DNA of 64,000 nt from assembly GCA_021613535.1 (NCBI GenBank), contig CP075497.1:13330001-13394000 (forward strand), in the 5' to 3' direction. This document shows positions 23,166-33,341 of the stretch, in pieces. Every line of letters starts with the position of its first letter. The stretch's first letter is position 1. The translations under genes and the position numbers were made by a program. The notes under the pieces are model-generated. The model was given only the letters and a program-made list of their open reading frames with translations, ran no database searches and was not told where the DNA came from. This stretch comes from Adineta vaga (Eukaryota; Rotifera).

Positions 23166-24263
23166 TTAGTTCTTGTCGGATGATTTGAGATGAATAATAT
23201 GTTTTTTCTTCTCAGAATCATATTCATAATTAATAAATTCAAATAATGCATAAATCCAAATTAAGAATTCTTCTTCCTCAGGAAAATCAGATAATTCAGA
23301 TATATTGACACCACAAAAAACATTTTTATTTGCCGATAAATTTTGTTTAACATTTAAATCAATAATAAGAAGTGTATTACCAAATGATTCAGCTTTTTTT
23401 CGATTTCTACTAGTTGAAGTAAAACTTGTAAATGATATAAAATGTCGCATGAATTGTTTTCGTTCTTTATCTGTTATATACAGTCCACGATAAACTGTGA
23501 GAATACCTGTTGTAGGATGTTGTTGTAAATAAGTTTGAAGTAGAAAACAGAATGGTCCCAATGTTTTGATTTGTTGATCAGTACCTCCAGTAGGATTACG
23601 AAGAATTTGATTAATTAATCTGTACAGAAATGATTCTTTTGTATAAAGATATATACATGTTTCACCAATTTCCCTTGAAATTTCGGTGTCACAATCGACT
23701 TTTTCCAGTCTTGCACCATAATGTTTAACTGCTAGTAGTTGTTGAGCTAGCCATTCGGCTTCATTTGACTTATCAAGTGTTCTTCCTTCTTGACGAATTC
23801 CTTCAGCACCATCATCTACTACATCAGAAAGAGTTTTATTTGTATTACGAAGTTCACATCGATAGTAAAGACCAGGAAAAAATGCAGGTGTTGGAAGTGG
23901 AACTTCATCATTTTTCTCCGATTCTTGTTCTGATGACATCGAAGTAATTGGAACAGGTAATGAAAATCTATTATTTTCACGTAGATGAATATCATTATGA
24001 TCTTGATCAAATTGAACACGTTTTATTGGCTGTTGCTTCTTTGTATCATTCTTGTTATATTGCACCTTATCTTTGAGATTGATTATACAACCACCATCAA
24101 TTTCAACATCAGATTTATTTTCTTCATATGCGTCTTCTATGATTTCATTTTCAATATCTGTATATTTCTTCCATTGTTCATCTGCATTTTTCGAAGAGTT
24201 CCGCCAGTACCATTGATAATTACATGGACGACGAAGAATTGTTGTACGAGGAACAGCAGCCAT
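23166..24263 (-). CDS. WWE-domain ADP-ribosyltransferase (R-S-E type)
   Basis: A single-exon gene of 365 residues. The N-terminal part (about 12-80: NYQWYWRN, ENEIIEDAYE, VEIDGGCIINLKD) matches a WWE domain, which in other proteins binds ADP-ribose or iso-ADP-ribose. A polar linker follows (about 80-130). The C-terminal half is an arginine-specific ADP-ribosyltransferase fold with the R-S-E triad visible: TVYRGL, SFTSTS and the FPEEEEFLI loop with an ExE. TKESFLYRLINQILRNP is a typical helix of the family. The enzyme should transfer ADP-ribose from NAD to protein; the target is unknown. No signal peptide is present, so it is probably intracellular, unlike vertebrate ecto-ARTs. GT/CA palindromes lie at both ends. 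A broken relative of the catalytic part is at 8026-8770. Confidence 0.85.
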   Translation of the reverse strand: MAAVPRTTILRRPCNYQWYWRNSSKNADEQWKKYTDIENEIIEDAYEENKSDVEIDGGCIINLKDKVQYNKNDTKKQQPIKRVQFDQDHNDIHLRENNRFSLPVPITSMSSEQESEKNDEVPLPTPAFFPGLYYRCELRNTNKTLSDVVDDGAEGIRQEGRTLDKSNEAEWLAQQLLAVKHYGARLEKVDCDTEISREIGETCIYLYTKESFLYRLINQILRNPTGGTDQQIKTLGPFCFLLQTYLQQHPTTGILTVYRGLYITDKERKQFMRHFISFTSFTSTSRNRKKAESFGNTLLIIDLNVKQNLSANKNVFCGVNISELSDFPEEEEFLIWIYALFEFINYEYDSEKKKHIIHLKSSDKN

Positions 24264-24440
24264 TCGATTTGGTTTTTAAGAATAAAAAGAAACGTGTCTG
24301 TAATATTTGTTCTCTTTTCTTTTCTATACAACTACAAGAAAATTCCATTAAAGTTTGATCGATGTAAAAGTATATATATTTTTTTCTTTCTGCAAATAGT
24401 AACCGTGGTGACACAATACATCAGAACGATAGAATGAACC

Positions 24441-24514
24441 ATCATGAGGGTGTGAATGTGGGTGAAATATCAATCCATGATCTATCTCTTGCCCTTACTC
24501 GCCCATATCCTCAA
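24441..24514. repeat. Dispersed GT/CA palindrome, copy 8
   Basis: Left arm CATGAGGGTGTGAATGTGGG, right arm CTCGCCCATATCCTCAA. It is about 180 bp upstream of the start of the WWE-ADP-ribosyltransferase. Confidence 0.7.
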
Positions 24515-24689
24515 TAGTTTGTGTTTAGTAAGATTAAATAAAGTAACTTGCTTTCATTCACGTTCGAATAATGGAAGAAATGTTATAAAAGCTCGCAATC
24601 TTTTTCTTATCTACATAGTGCACACAACACCTTCATCATTGGCATTAAATTTCTACCACTTTTGCTCATATTGAAAGTGCACAGTATCA

Positions 24690-25310
24690 ATGGGTTGTGT
24701 CTTGCTCTTCGCCAAAAGAAATTTTCTCCCTCGTCCTCACGTTTGTGACGTCTTTTCTGACAACGTGAATACATATCTAAAATTGAATTTAGAATCATTA
24801 AGCAACGAAATATTGCTTGATTTATTTGATTATCTTAGCGTTGTTCAGCTTCTTTGCATCTTTTATAGTCTCAGTTGTCTTTTCGATGGTCTTCTTTTCA
24901 CGTATCTTCAAACTCATGATCTTGATTTTCGATCTGTATCAAAACAGGAGTTCAATACGGTGTGTCAACAACTTCTTTCGTCCAATATCGATAAAAGCTT
25001 TGTTTCTTGCCCATGGTTTCACTTCTCATCAATTCAATTATATACGATCACTCTCATTGTATCACATAAATTCTGTTAAAACACTCAAAGAATGGATGTT
25101 CACTTGGTCTCATCTTCCTAATCTCACTATTCTGAGATTAGAACAAGATTCTTGTTTAAAAGATGATGAAATAAATTTTCTCACTTTTGTGAACAGTATT
25201 TAGAGTATTCCTAAGCTATTCCATTGCCATATTAGCATGTTTTGTCGTTTAAATTTTTGAAAGATCGGCGTTAATGCCATTATTAGACGAAAGTAACTGC
25301 GAAAGTTTTT
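24690..25310 (+). pseudogene. F-box/LRR-like protein, truncated
   Basis: An open frame from ATG 24690 carries an F-box-like segment, LESLSNEILLDLFDYLS followed by VVQLLCIFYSLSCLFDGLLF, at residues about 33-70. Near 25020-25030 the frame shifts: the sequence continues as SLSLYHINSVKTLKEW and LPNLTILRLEQDSCLKDDEI, a leucine-rich pattern, then a TAG at 25201 and decaying sequence. F-box proteins recruit substrates to SCF ubiquitin ligases; this copy lacks the substrate-binding part. The N-terminal MGCVLLF... may not be native. Confidence 0.6.
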
Positions 25311-25339
25311 CATTGATCCGGTGTAAGATCTCATCAAAA

Positions 25340-26115
25340 ATGTAAACTGTTAGTCTACATAGTAAATCTGCTTGTAAAATACTCATTAAACTATCCAGCA
25401 GCAGAACCGTCTTTTGTCATAATAAAATGGCGTAGAGTGATTTGATTAAACGTTGAACAAAGGATTTTCAGTTCATCTACTTTTTTAGCATTTCATTTTT
25501 ATATAGTTGTAAGTTTAGCCCCTAAAATGCTTTTAATTTCTCTTTCGATGACAATATTTATATCTTCTTGCTCTTCGAGATCCCATAATTTCTGTACAAA
25601 AAATATTTCGGGTTTGTTCTCTTGAGGCAACCTACTACAATATTCCAGAACTTCTTGAGTATATACTTGATCTGTCAACTGTAACCGATTTATTGCAATT
25701 ATAATTTAAGAACATAAATCTAGAACTATTTCTCGTAAGATCGTCTAGGCCTTCTCTTGTGGTTGGTGTATCAGTACCATCAGTTGTGTCAATGAAAACC
25801 AAATTTTTACAACTGTCTCTTGGTCCTGTGATTGATATACCTTCAGTAGATATTTAACGAATAGTTGGAAACTGCTTTTTAGAAAGTTTTTTTTAGTAGG
25901 AAGGATTTGCCACGGTTGTATGAGCCTAGTATGCCAACTAATAAACTGTTTTCATACTTTTCTAATGGTGTCTTTCCTGTGAATTTCCATCCATCTTTCA
26001 ATAGATCATTAAGCTTACCGATGTGAATGATAGTATCATATATTACCAGATTCGAAGACGTACTGGAACTAAACCAGTTCTTCTCTATATCTATAAATAC
26101 GATATTCGAAGTACA
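25340..26115 (-). pseudogene. P-loop GTPase-like pseudogene
   Basis: On the minus strand the 5' part reads ...VIYDTIIHIGKLNDLLKDGW, then a Walker A/G1 motif GSYNRGKS preceded by LLVGIL. ISTEGISIT and IDTTDGTDTP follow in a shifted frame and fit the switch regions (G2, G3). Later in other frames are FVQKLWDLEEQEDINIVIE and a Lys-rich tail. There are at least three frame changes and several stops, so no protein can be made. The arrangement recalls large regulatory GTPases (dynamin/GBP-like) rather than Ras, but I cannot name the subfamily. Confidence 0.55.
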
Positions 26116-26738
26116 AAAAAAACTCTGTATTGACCTAGTGTCTTTTTAAAACGTGACTAATAAGAAATTATGTGTATTTTTCTTTTTTAATAAGCATATA
26201 AACGAAAGAACAGGTGGAAGTTTATTTTTCGTTTATTACTGTATTATATGTCTTTTTCAAGTTTACGCTGCAATAAATTTTATGAATACCTACACGCATC
26301 ACTGTCATAAATTTGAAGAAGACATAAAAATGTAATAAACGAAAAGTAAAAATTTGTCCTTGTCCCGGTGATTGATGAAACATTTTCTGAATTGAGTCTT
26401 CCCGCTTACAATTGTTCCGTGGTCTATGGTGAGTGATTGTGTACTTCTTTTGATTACATTAGAAATCTAAGATGACAAATCTGTCATATGGCACATCGTA
26501 GATTGTGAGACAATGTACGCTGAAAAAATATCCAAAATATATTCTAAATATAGAAAATCTTCCGAATATTCTCTCATCTTATAATATAGATCGCCAGTGT
26601 TATTATAACAAAGACCCAATAAACAAAGAGTTTTCTTGATACAGTTTAAGATTTATGCATTTGATTTTTTTTTAATGTCATCCCAAGTACTTGCTGTATT
26701 TCTAGAATTATTTACCCTCTAAATCGTTAAAACTATAA
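26116..26738. other. Intergenic, nothing recognised
   Basis: AT-rich, no supported coding or repeat structure. It should contain the promoter of the SET-domain gene. Confidence 0.5.
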
Positions 26739-27341
26739 ATGCCATTTTTCAAACAAGCTGAAATACGAAACTTAGAAGAAAAATATGGTCACAACAATTC
26801 GTTTGGTGTCATAACACTGGAAAAAATTTACAAGGATGATATTGTATTCGTATGTGACAAGGATAAATGTCCATATTATCCATGGGATTTTGATCAAAAC
26901 AGTTATACAGAAGAAGAATTACACAAATTATTTCAGCAATATCCAAATTCTCGAGATTACATATGCGGGCATAGTTGTACAGTTGGCGATAAAAAATATA
27001 AAATACCGAACAATTTCAATTCGAAGACTGTTCTAGAAGCATGTGCGTTATTTAATCATTCTTGTACTCCAAATCTTGGTTTCGGTGACGATCTTCTAAC
27101 GACACATGTGGCTTTACGTGACATTGAAGAAGGTGAGGAGTTAACGATTCACTATGGATGCTTTGAGGATGAACATTCCTTTTATAATGACATCAATTGC
27201 AAATGTGGCTTTTCGAACTGCTCCAAAATCTTATATTTTGACTTTTACAAAAACCTTGAGTTTCAAGATCAATATTATAAATACTGCAGTGAATATATTA
27301 AATCGAAGATACGAAAACTTCGTCCTGATATAGAAAGCTGA
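26739..27341 (+). CDS. Small SET-domain protein
   Basis: A single-exon gene of 200 residues starting at ATG 26739. It is almost only a SET domain: the N-terminal strand region (NNSFGVITLEKIYKDD), the cofactor-site motif ALFNHSCTPNL, then ALRDIEEGEELTIHYGC and a post-SET-like CKCGFSNCSKI. These are the S-adenosylmethionine-binding and catalytic parts of lysine methyltransferases. About 60 residues between the first strands and NHSC hold an inserted region with YICGHSCTVG, as in SMYD-like or stand-alone SET proteins. The target (histone or other) is unknown. The convergent downstream gene ends 179 bp away, with a GT/CA palindrome between them. Confidence 0.85.
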   Translation: MPFFKQAEIRNLEEKYGHNNSFGVITLEKIYKDDIVFVCDKDKCPYYPWDFDQNSYTEEELHKLFQQYPNSRDYICGHSCTVGDKKYKIPNNFNSKTVLEACALFNHSCTPNLGFGDDLLTTHVALRDIEEGEELTIHYGCFEDEHSFYNDINCKCGFSNCSKILYFDFYKNLEFQDQYYKYCSEYIKSKIRKLRPDIES

Positions 27342-27470
27342 ACGTATCAGAGCCGTTAAATAATTACATATGAACTCAACGAATTTGAAGCCAATAACTG
27401 ACTAAAACTATATTCATTCTCTTATTTTGTGACTGTTTATCAAGGAGATAACAACGGAATCTCGAGAATA

Positions 27471-27513
27471 GATGTGGGTGTGTAATGATCATAATACTCA
27501 CACCCAACCTCGA
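27471..27513. repeat. Dispersed GT/CA palindrome, copy 9
   Basis: Left arm GATGTGGGTGTGTAATGATC, right arm ACTCACACCCAACCTC. It lies exactly between two convergent genes (stop at 27341 and stop at 27520), 7 bp from the latter. Confidence 0.8.
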
Positions 27514-27519
27514 GTGAAT

Positions 27520-28381
27520 TTAATCAACTTTGTTGAATTCGATCAGATTCAAGTATCCTTTCTTCACCCATGTAGCCAAATAGCTTGCTATGCGATCTTT
27601 GTCCAGCTTCAGATTAGGGTAAAGTTCGGATAACACCTGGATATAAGCTTCCGGATCTTGTTTTTGTTTCCCGGGCTGTGTATAAGCCTTGTACACAAGA
27701 TCACCCACCGAGAGTCTGAGTTCTTTGTGGACGCTTCCTTTCTTGGAGATCACAATCCTTATCTCTTTTTCTGTTTTCATTGCAATGTCCATCTGCTCGA
27801 GGGTCTGGATTCCTCCGCCTACAACGATGAACCGATCGCTCAGGGCATCAGCAAGCTCGTTGTCATCCCCAAACTCTGTATTACGATCCGAAGCATCAAA
27901 CAAGTACGTCAGGTGTTCGGGCAGCACTTTGAAATCCGTTTGCTCGAATGAACTATAAACAAGATTCCCTACAACCAGCTTTCTGAATTCAGCGTGATTT
28001 TCCAAAATGTCGTTAACCACATCGTTGATCCCTTTTCCCGTCACACCGTACACAAGAGCAGTTTCTCCTTGATTAAGATACTTTACGAGAAGTTCCTTTA
28101 GATATTTAGTCACCTCTGTTCTGTACTCAGTACAGCTTCCAATGACTTGAACAAACTTCTTTTCGACTCCAATTTTTTCCTTGATGGCATCTCTGATTTT
28201 ATTGAAGTCCATCACCTTTGCTGTTTTGTTCGATACAAAGTGGACATACGCTTGAAAATATCGAGTTTTGAGCTGTTTTCCCTCCCATACTGTGTCTTCA
28301 TTCTTCATGGCTTCTACACCATCAATCACAAATTGGTTCAGAGTGTTCTTCAGGATTGCAAAATCTTCTTTCATTATGTAT
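27520..28381 (-). CDS. Unknown GC-rich gene, candidate horizontal acquisition, with 5'UTR intron
   Basis: The coding part runs from ATG at 28374 to 27520 (284 residues). The frame is open farther upstream, to 28503, but that extension crosses a GT/CA palindrome. A good acceptor (TTTTCAG at 28382) lies just before the ATG and a perfect donor (CAG/GTAAGT, exon ending at 28546), so I infer a 164-bp 5'UTR intron. The protein is soluble, without membrane helices. Visible features are IRDAIKEKIGVEKKFVQVIG, TALVYGVTGKGINDVVND and FIVVGGGIQTLEQMD, which could be nucleotide-binding loops, and a C-terminal helical region (DKDRIASYLATWVKKGYL). I do not recognise the family. GC and codon use (CTT, AAG, GGA, CTG rich) are clearly higher than its neighbours'. 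Confidence 0.75.
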
Positions 28382-28459
28382 CTGAAAACAGTGTACGTAT
28401 ATAGAGGTCGAAAGAAATGATTTTCATTACTTTCCTTCTTGAAATTTGTATGAAAAATG

Positions 28460-28519
28460 GTATGGGCGTAGGTGTGAGGTGGATGGTTCTTACGGTATCT
28501 CACACACCCCTTTACCCTG
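28460..28519. repeat. Dispersed GT/CA palindrome, copy 10, inside a 5'UTR intron
   Basis: Left arm GGGCGTAGGTGTGAGGTGG, right arm TCTCACACACCCCTTTACCC. It falls within the inferred intron 28382-28545 of the gene starting at 28374. Confidence 0.75.
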
Positions 28520-28599
28520 AAATATGGAGTGGTTCTATGACTTACCTGAGAGTTGAGTTGAACAAAACAAACTTTTTAAGCTAAAATGAAATATATTTA

Positions 28600-28921
28600 G
28601 TTAATTAGCAGAATTTAGAAAACAATTTTTCGATACTTTAAAAGAAGGAAAAAGAAAAAAAGTATTGTCGCTATTTTTATTGTCATTGTAAATGCAATTG
28701 AAATTATACTTTCATTCTTCTTAATATATATAGATATCATTTACGATATTGCAAAATGGAAAAGTGTAGTTTTTAATCCTTCAATAATTGAAATGATGAT
28801 TTTATTTTTATGCATTGGTATATTATACTTAATCTTATCGAACAATAAAGTAATATATCGTCAATTGTCAAATCATTTTTTCATTAAAAGGTATTCAGTT
28901 AGAGATGAGTCAGTGATCAAG
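28600..28921 (+). other. Open two-helix segment, part of a duplicated region
   Basis: This frame is open for about 100 codons without an early ATG and ends at TGA 28921. It would contain two hydrophobic helices (IVAIFIVIVNAIEIILSFFL and IEMMILFLCIGILYLIL). The same sequence, degraded, recurs at about 30612-30880 in the same orientation, starting from a shared CTAAAATGAAATATATTTA. It could be a terminal exon, a decayed small membrane protein, or chance; I cannot decide. Confidence 0.3.
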
Positions 28922-29073
28922 TGAATATCTTTCTCTTATCTATATTTTTAAAATAGACCACCTCTCAAATAATATCATGGAAATAAAAATATTTACTCAT
29001 ATCTAAAAGAAAACATAAACATAACAACAGAAGATTTTATTTATTAAATTGATGATTTAAATCAAAATTTTTA

Positions 29074-30601
29074 TTAAAAAATTAAATCAAATTTTTGGAT
29101 TCGGTGATTTTCTGAATCACTAACATAAAGATTTCTTTCGAAATCAAATGATAAATCAATGGGAAAATTCAATTGATTAGATCCTTCTTCCCATCTATTT
29201 CCACCAACAATAATTTCACCTTCTGTATTTCCTTCATTCCATCGCATAATTCGATGATTTCCATTGTCTGCTATATAAATCTGATCATCATCATTAACAA
29301 TCAATCCATGAGGGTATGAGAATTGATTAAGATTTCTTCCTTGACCATTTCCACCAGCCACAACAATTCCTTCTTTAACATCTTTTCTCCATTTCATTAT
29401 ACGATGTTGTAAACTATCTGATACATAAACTGATTGTTCATTATCAACAAAGATAAAATTAGGTTTATTCAATTGATTAAGTTGATTTCCTCTTCCATTT
29501 CCACCAGCAACTAATGTTCCTTCTTGTTCTCCAATCTTCCATCTTCTCACTTCATCTTTCTGATAATCAGAAACATAAAGAAATCCATATTTATCCAATG
29601 TCACACTCCAACAATCGATATTTTCAATGAGAATTTCTTGTTAATTTTCATTAAACCATCGAACCACTCGTTTATTTCCTCCATCAACAATAATTAAAGA
29701 ATTATCTATTTGATTAACAATTACATCTGTTGGATTATCTAATTGATCTATTCTGTTTTCTCTTCCATTTGTACCAGCAACAATTCTACCTTGATTTTCA
29801 TTCGATTTCCATTGAACAATACGATTATTAAGATAATCAACAATAAAAATATTCTTATTCTTATCAATAAAGAGTCCATGAGGATATTTCACTTGATTTA
29901 ATTGGTCTCCTTCTTGATTTCCTCCAGCAACAGTCTGATCATTTTGTTTCCATTTATTAAATTTTGCTTCTAAAATAAAATAAAAAATTTCTCACACCAC
30001 GCAATATTTGTTTTCCTCAAAAGTTTTAACACTGATTACAAATCCCCTATTTATCTCTATTACATTATTATAATATTTTAAAAACCTCATAATGAGCTTA
30101 CCTGTTGTTGTTGTTGTCTGAATATTCATGATGGTAGTAGTAGTAGTAGTAATAGTAGATGCTATTGTTGTCGTCGTTGTATTTGTCACTATTCATCAAT
30201 ATAAATCATTAAAATTAAATGCTTTTCAAGTATAGAAACGAGTATGAATTAAACATTTACTACTTACTAGTTGTTTTTGGTGGACAGAGACTTTCATTCA
30301 TCATCGATAATGGATAACAAACAGGATCATCATTGCATCGAGAATGATAAACACAGATATGATTTGGTTAAGAACAATCTTGTGAAGGTCCACATGGTAC
30401 GAGGTGAGAACAGAATTTCCATAAAAAAGCACAAATACCAACATTATCAGCACCTACCACAGGAAAACATCCACAAGCACTATTAGTTGAACATCGAGCA
30501 TATGATAATACGGTATGACATATTTGAGAGTTCACATGAACTGTTAAAATACAAGTATATATCATAGATAAGATAAATGTATAGAATAAAATAATAAACA
30601 A
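29074..30601 (-). pseudogene. Secreted NHL-repeat protein with two nonsense codons
   Basis: Exons: about 30601-30268, 30188-30102 and 29969-29074, with good splice sites. Exon 1 has a signal peptide (MFIILFYTFILSMIYT...) and a Cys-rich domain (STNSACGCFPVVG, CNDDPVCYPL). Exon 2 is a Thr-rich linker. Exon 3 encodes six NHL blades with the repeated pattern 'YPHGL..D....I.VAD..N.RI..W' (for example YPHGLIVNDDDQIYIADNGN and HRIMRW), enough for a full six-bladed propeller. Two in-frame TAA codons interrupt it, in exon 1 (near 30372, after PSQDCS) and between blades two and three (29641-29643). No frameshift is seen, so it is either very recently inactivated or the codons are read through. The intact form would be an extracellular binding protein. 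Confidence 0.75.
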
Positions 30602-31582
30602 ACCTATAAGACTAAAATGAAATATATTTAATTAGAAGAATTGAGAAAGAGAGAAAATTTTCAGTATACCTTAAAATAATGAAAAAGAAACAACTGATTG
30701 TTGTTTTTGCCCTCATTTTATAATGAATTTGATTTAGAATATATAGGTTATTTTTCTCATAAAGTTACATTTTCTTTTTTGATTATATAGATTTATTTTT
30801 GATAATTTAAAAAATGATTTTGTTTCTATGTATTCTATTATGCTTAATCCTATAGTGAATGATCAATGAATGAAGTGGAATATTATCAACTGTCAGGTTG
30901 CTTTTTGAATATAAGGTATGTCATGGTCCTCTCGTCAATATATGTTTCAACTTAAGATAAAAATATTTTTAGTTTTACTGGTATCCTTCATTTGAAGGTT
31001 TTTCAGAGAGATTCATCGAGATTACAAGTGCAAAAACACATATACTCGCATACAAAATGTCCAATATATGAGATTTGGTTATATTTTCATTTTTTCTTAT
31101 CGTTGAGACATTTGAAAACTCTCGACAGTATTTACTATGCAGAGGTTTCATTATACATTTTGAAATGGAAGTTTTTCTATTCATAGAAAAGAAAAATGAT
31201 TAATTGATTCTGTTTTAATTGTTTTATTGTTATTTGAACTGTCAGATTATATTGAATGAATATTTCTTTAATAAAAATAAAGAAGCTTGAAGATAAATTT
31301 TATCTATTCTAAACAAAATTGTAGCTCTACGAAACTTAAATAGTTTGGGATCATTCTACTAAACATTTTTCTGTTTTGTGTAAAACCAATGCATGAGTCA
31401 TCAAGTGTATGAGTGAAACTATGTTCTTAATCCTCACCTTGACCTACTCGATCCTATCGTTCTTTTGAAAGAGCAAATAATTATTTAATTTTTCTTCTCT
31501 TGTTGAATAAAAGACGTTGTATAACATGAATGAATGAATGAAAAAAAAAATCATATGAAATTTTAGTGTATAGTTGAAGCCA
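30602..31582. other. Intergenic with degraded duplicate of the 28.6-kb segment
   Basis: About 30612-30880 matches 28569-28900 (for example AAAATGAAATATATTTA, then a poly-purine stretch, then TTGTTTTTGCCCTCATTTTA versus the equivalent), but with stops. A weak GT/CA remnant lies near 31395-31440. No gene is supported. Confidence 0.5.
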
Positions 31583-32564
31583 TTAGCCATTTGTCGTATG
31601 AGGTTGTACACGTACATGATTTGATCGTATTAATAGAACTTGTATCTTATCGACTAGATATTTCCTTACTTCATCTGTAAATATTAAATTGAGTAACATC
31701 CATAGACCATAACCAAATGAGAGTGGAATAAAACCGAATCGTTGTGCATAAGGTATTGATTCTGCTGTCGGAAAAAATTGTGCTCGAAGGAATAAAGCGA
31801 CATATGGAAAGCTCATAAAAGACATGACAACAACAATAATTAAAATTCGATGAATAAAACGAAGTTCACGACGTTTTCGACGTTGATCTGGTATATTATA
31901 ACCTGTGTTTATTGAAAAAGGACGTTGTTTGGCGAAATATAAAATTCGAATATAAACTGAAATAATTATTAAAAGTGGACAACAATAGATAAACATTGTC
32001 AAATATAGAAATATAATTAAATCGTTTAATGATGCCTAAAATTAAGATAAATATAAATTTAAGATTGATATTTCAATGTTTTTATTAAAACTATATAATA
32101 TACCATACCTGACAAATTCGACTACCAGATTGATAAACAATTCTACCAGTCACTAAAGCTGGAATAGCAAATGTAATCGAAATTAACCATTGAACTATTG
32201 TGATAAATATGATAACTTGTTTTGATTGTAAATGACGTTGTGTTGCAAAGACAACAACAAATAGACGATTAAGTGCTTGAACACACAATGCTTGATGTAA
32301 AAGACCAGTTGCAGCATGAAGAAGAAAACCTCGAAATGAACATAATTTATCATTACCATCACTTGTTAGTTGATAGATTGCTTGACTTGTACATGTTATA
32401 TTAATAATTAAACCAGCAATTGCTGAATTAAAAGAAAGCATAATAGCTGTTGTATGAAATGGATGATGAAAAACTACGATAATAATAAATATAATGGCAC
32501 AAATAATACCAAAAATACCACATAAAACCATAAATAGAGATGAGAAAATGTCGAAAATATCCAT
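31583..32564 (-). CDS. Rhodopsin-like 7TM receptor (orphan GPCR), two exons
   Basis: Exons 32564-32109 and 32035-31583 join across a 73-bp intron (CAG/GTATGG ... TTTTAG/GCATC), both phase 0, giving 302 residues. Seven hydrophobic segments are visible: four in exon 1 (residues about 8-30, 42-62, 85-105, 117-138) and three in exon 2 (LYLTMFIYCCPLLIIISVYI, FIHRILIIVVVMSFMSFPYV and FIPLSFGYGLWMLLNLIF). The segment III end reads ALNRLFVVVF in place of DRY. Cys before segment III (KLCSFRG) and in loop 2 (SRICQ) could form the usual disulphide. The basic tail (IRSNHVRVQPHTTNG) is short. The ligand is unknown. Intact; a plasma-membrane receptor. Confidence 0.85.
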
Positions 32565-33207
32565 ATTATCAAATATGAAGATAAAATCAATTATTTGATA
32601 AGAAAGAATCAGATACTAAAAATATTCAATTTATTAGCAGAATTCTAAAATGAAAAGTAAAAAGATATATTATAATACTGCACCGATACTTCTTTCTCTT
32701 TTATATATTCAAATTATATTTCTAAACTCATTTTCTAGATATATCATGTTATACAATCTTGTTGAGAATGAAAATTTCTTCGAGAGAATCAATTTTTCAT
32801 AAGGCGAAGATTTCTTAATTGATAAATGGAACTACATTTTATATTAAAATTATAATATTTATTAAAAGTTCTATAAGCTTAACTTAAGGCAAAATATATA
32901 TATATTCCTCTTACTAATAAATTTTAACATGTTGATAAAACAACAACTTTGAAATTGTTTCCGTAACTTATCAAATAGTTCATTAAGAAGAACAAATTTC
33001 ATTTTTTTAAAGTAATGGTAAAATATTGTTCATAAAAATATGAAATAAATTGTAATATATTCTCTTTAATATACATCTATTATCGAAAAATGATTCTACT
33101 ATACAAGAACGTAAAGATTATCAATGGAATCGAAATGAAATATTATAGGAAATTTACAATGACAATACTGAACATAATTTAGATTTTTTTAGAATAAATT
33201 GAATCAT

Positions 33208-33341
33208 TGTAGAGACTGAACAAGTATAAGTAAAAATACTTTTAATTTGAATTTTTACTTGAATACATTTTTACTAAGTACAAGTATTTAAGTGAAGCCG
33301 AGAAATGTACTCAGTATTGTAATCTCAGTATCCAGTCTCTG
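33208..33341. mobile_element. Short MITE-like element, 134 bp
   Basis: Ends are inverted: AGAGACTG at 33211 and CAGTCTCT ending at 33340. The interior is palindromic (AAGTATAAGTAAAAATACTT, then TTTTTACTTGAATACATTTT), resembling small hAT-derived MITEs that are rich in 'ACTTTTACTTGAGTA'. The 10-mer ATTGAATCAT occurs directly on both sides (33198-33207 and 33342-33351), consistent with a target duplication, although the element boundary is uncertain by 1-3 bp. Confidence 0.65.

Noticed and set aside
24690-25079. The 129-residue frame as an intact F-box protein
   Set aside because: The leucine-rich continuation lies in another frame directly downstream, so the C-terminal tail of this frame is an artefact of a frameshift.
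29641-29643. Idea that TAA is reassigned to a sense codon in this organism
   Set aside because: Intact genes here end normally in TAA (PLD-like, 7TM, iGluR), and other broken genes also contain TAG, TGA and frameshifts.
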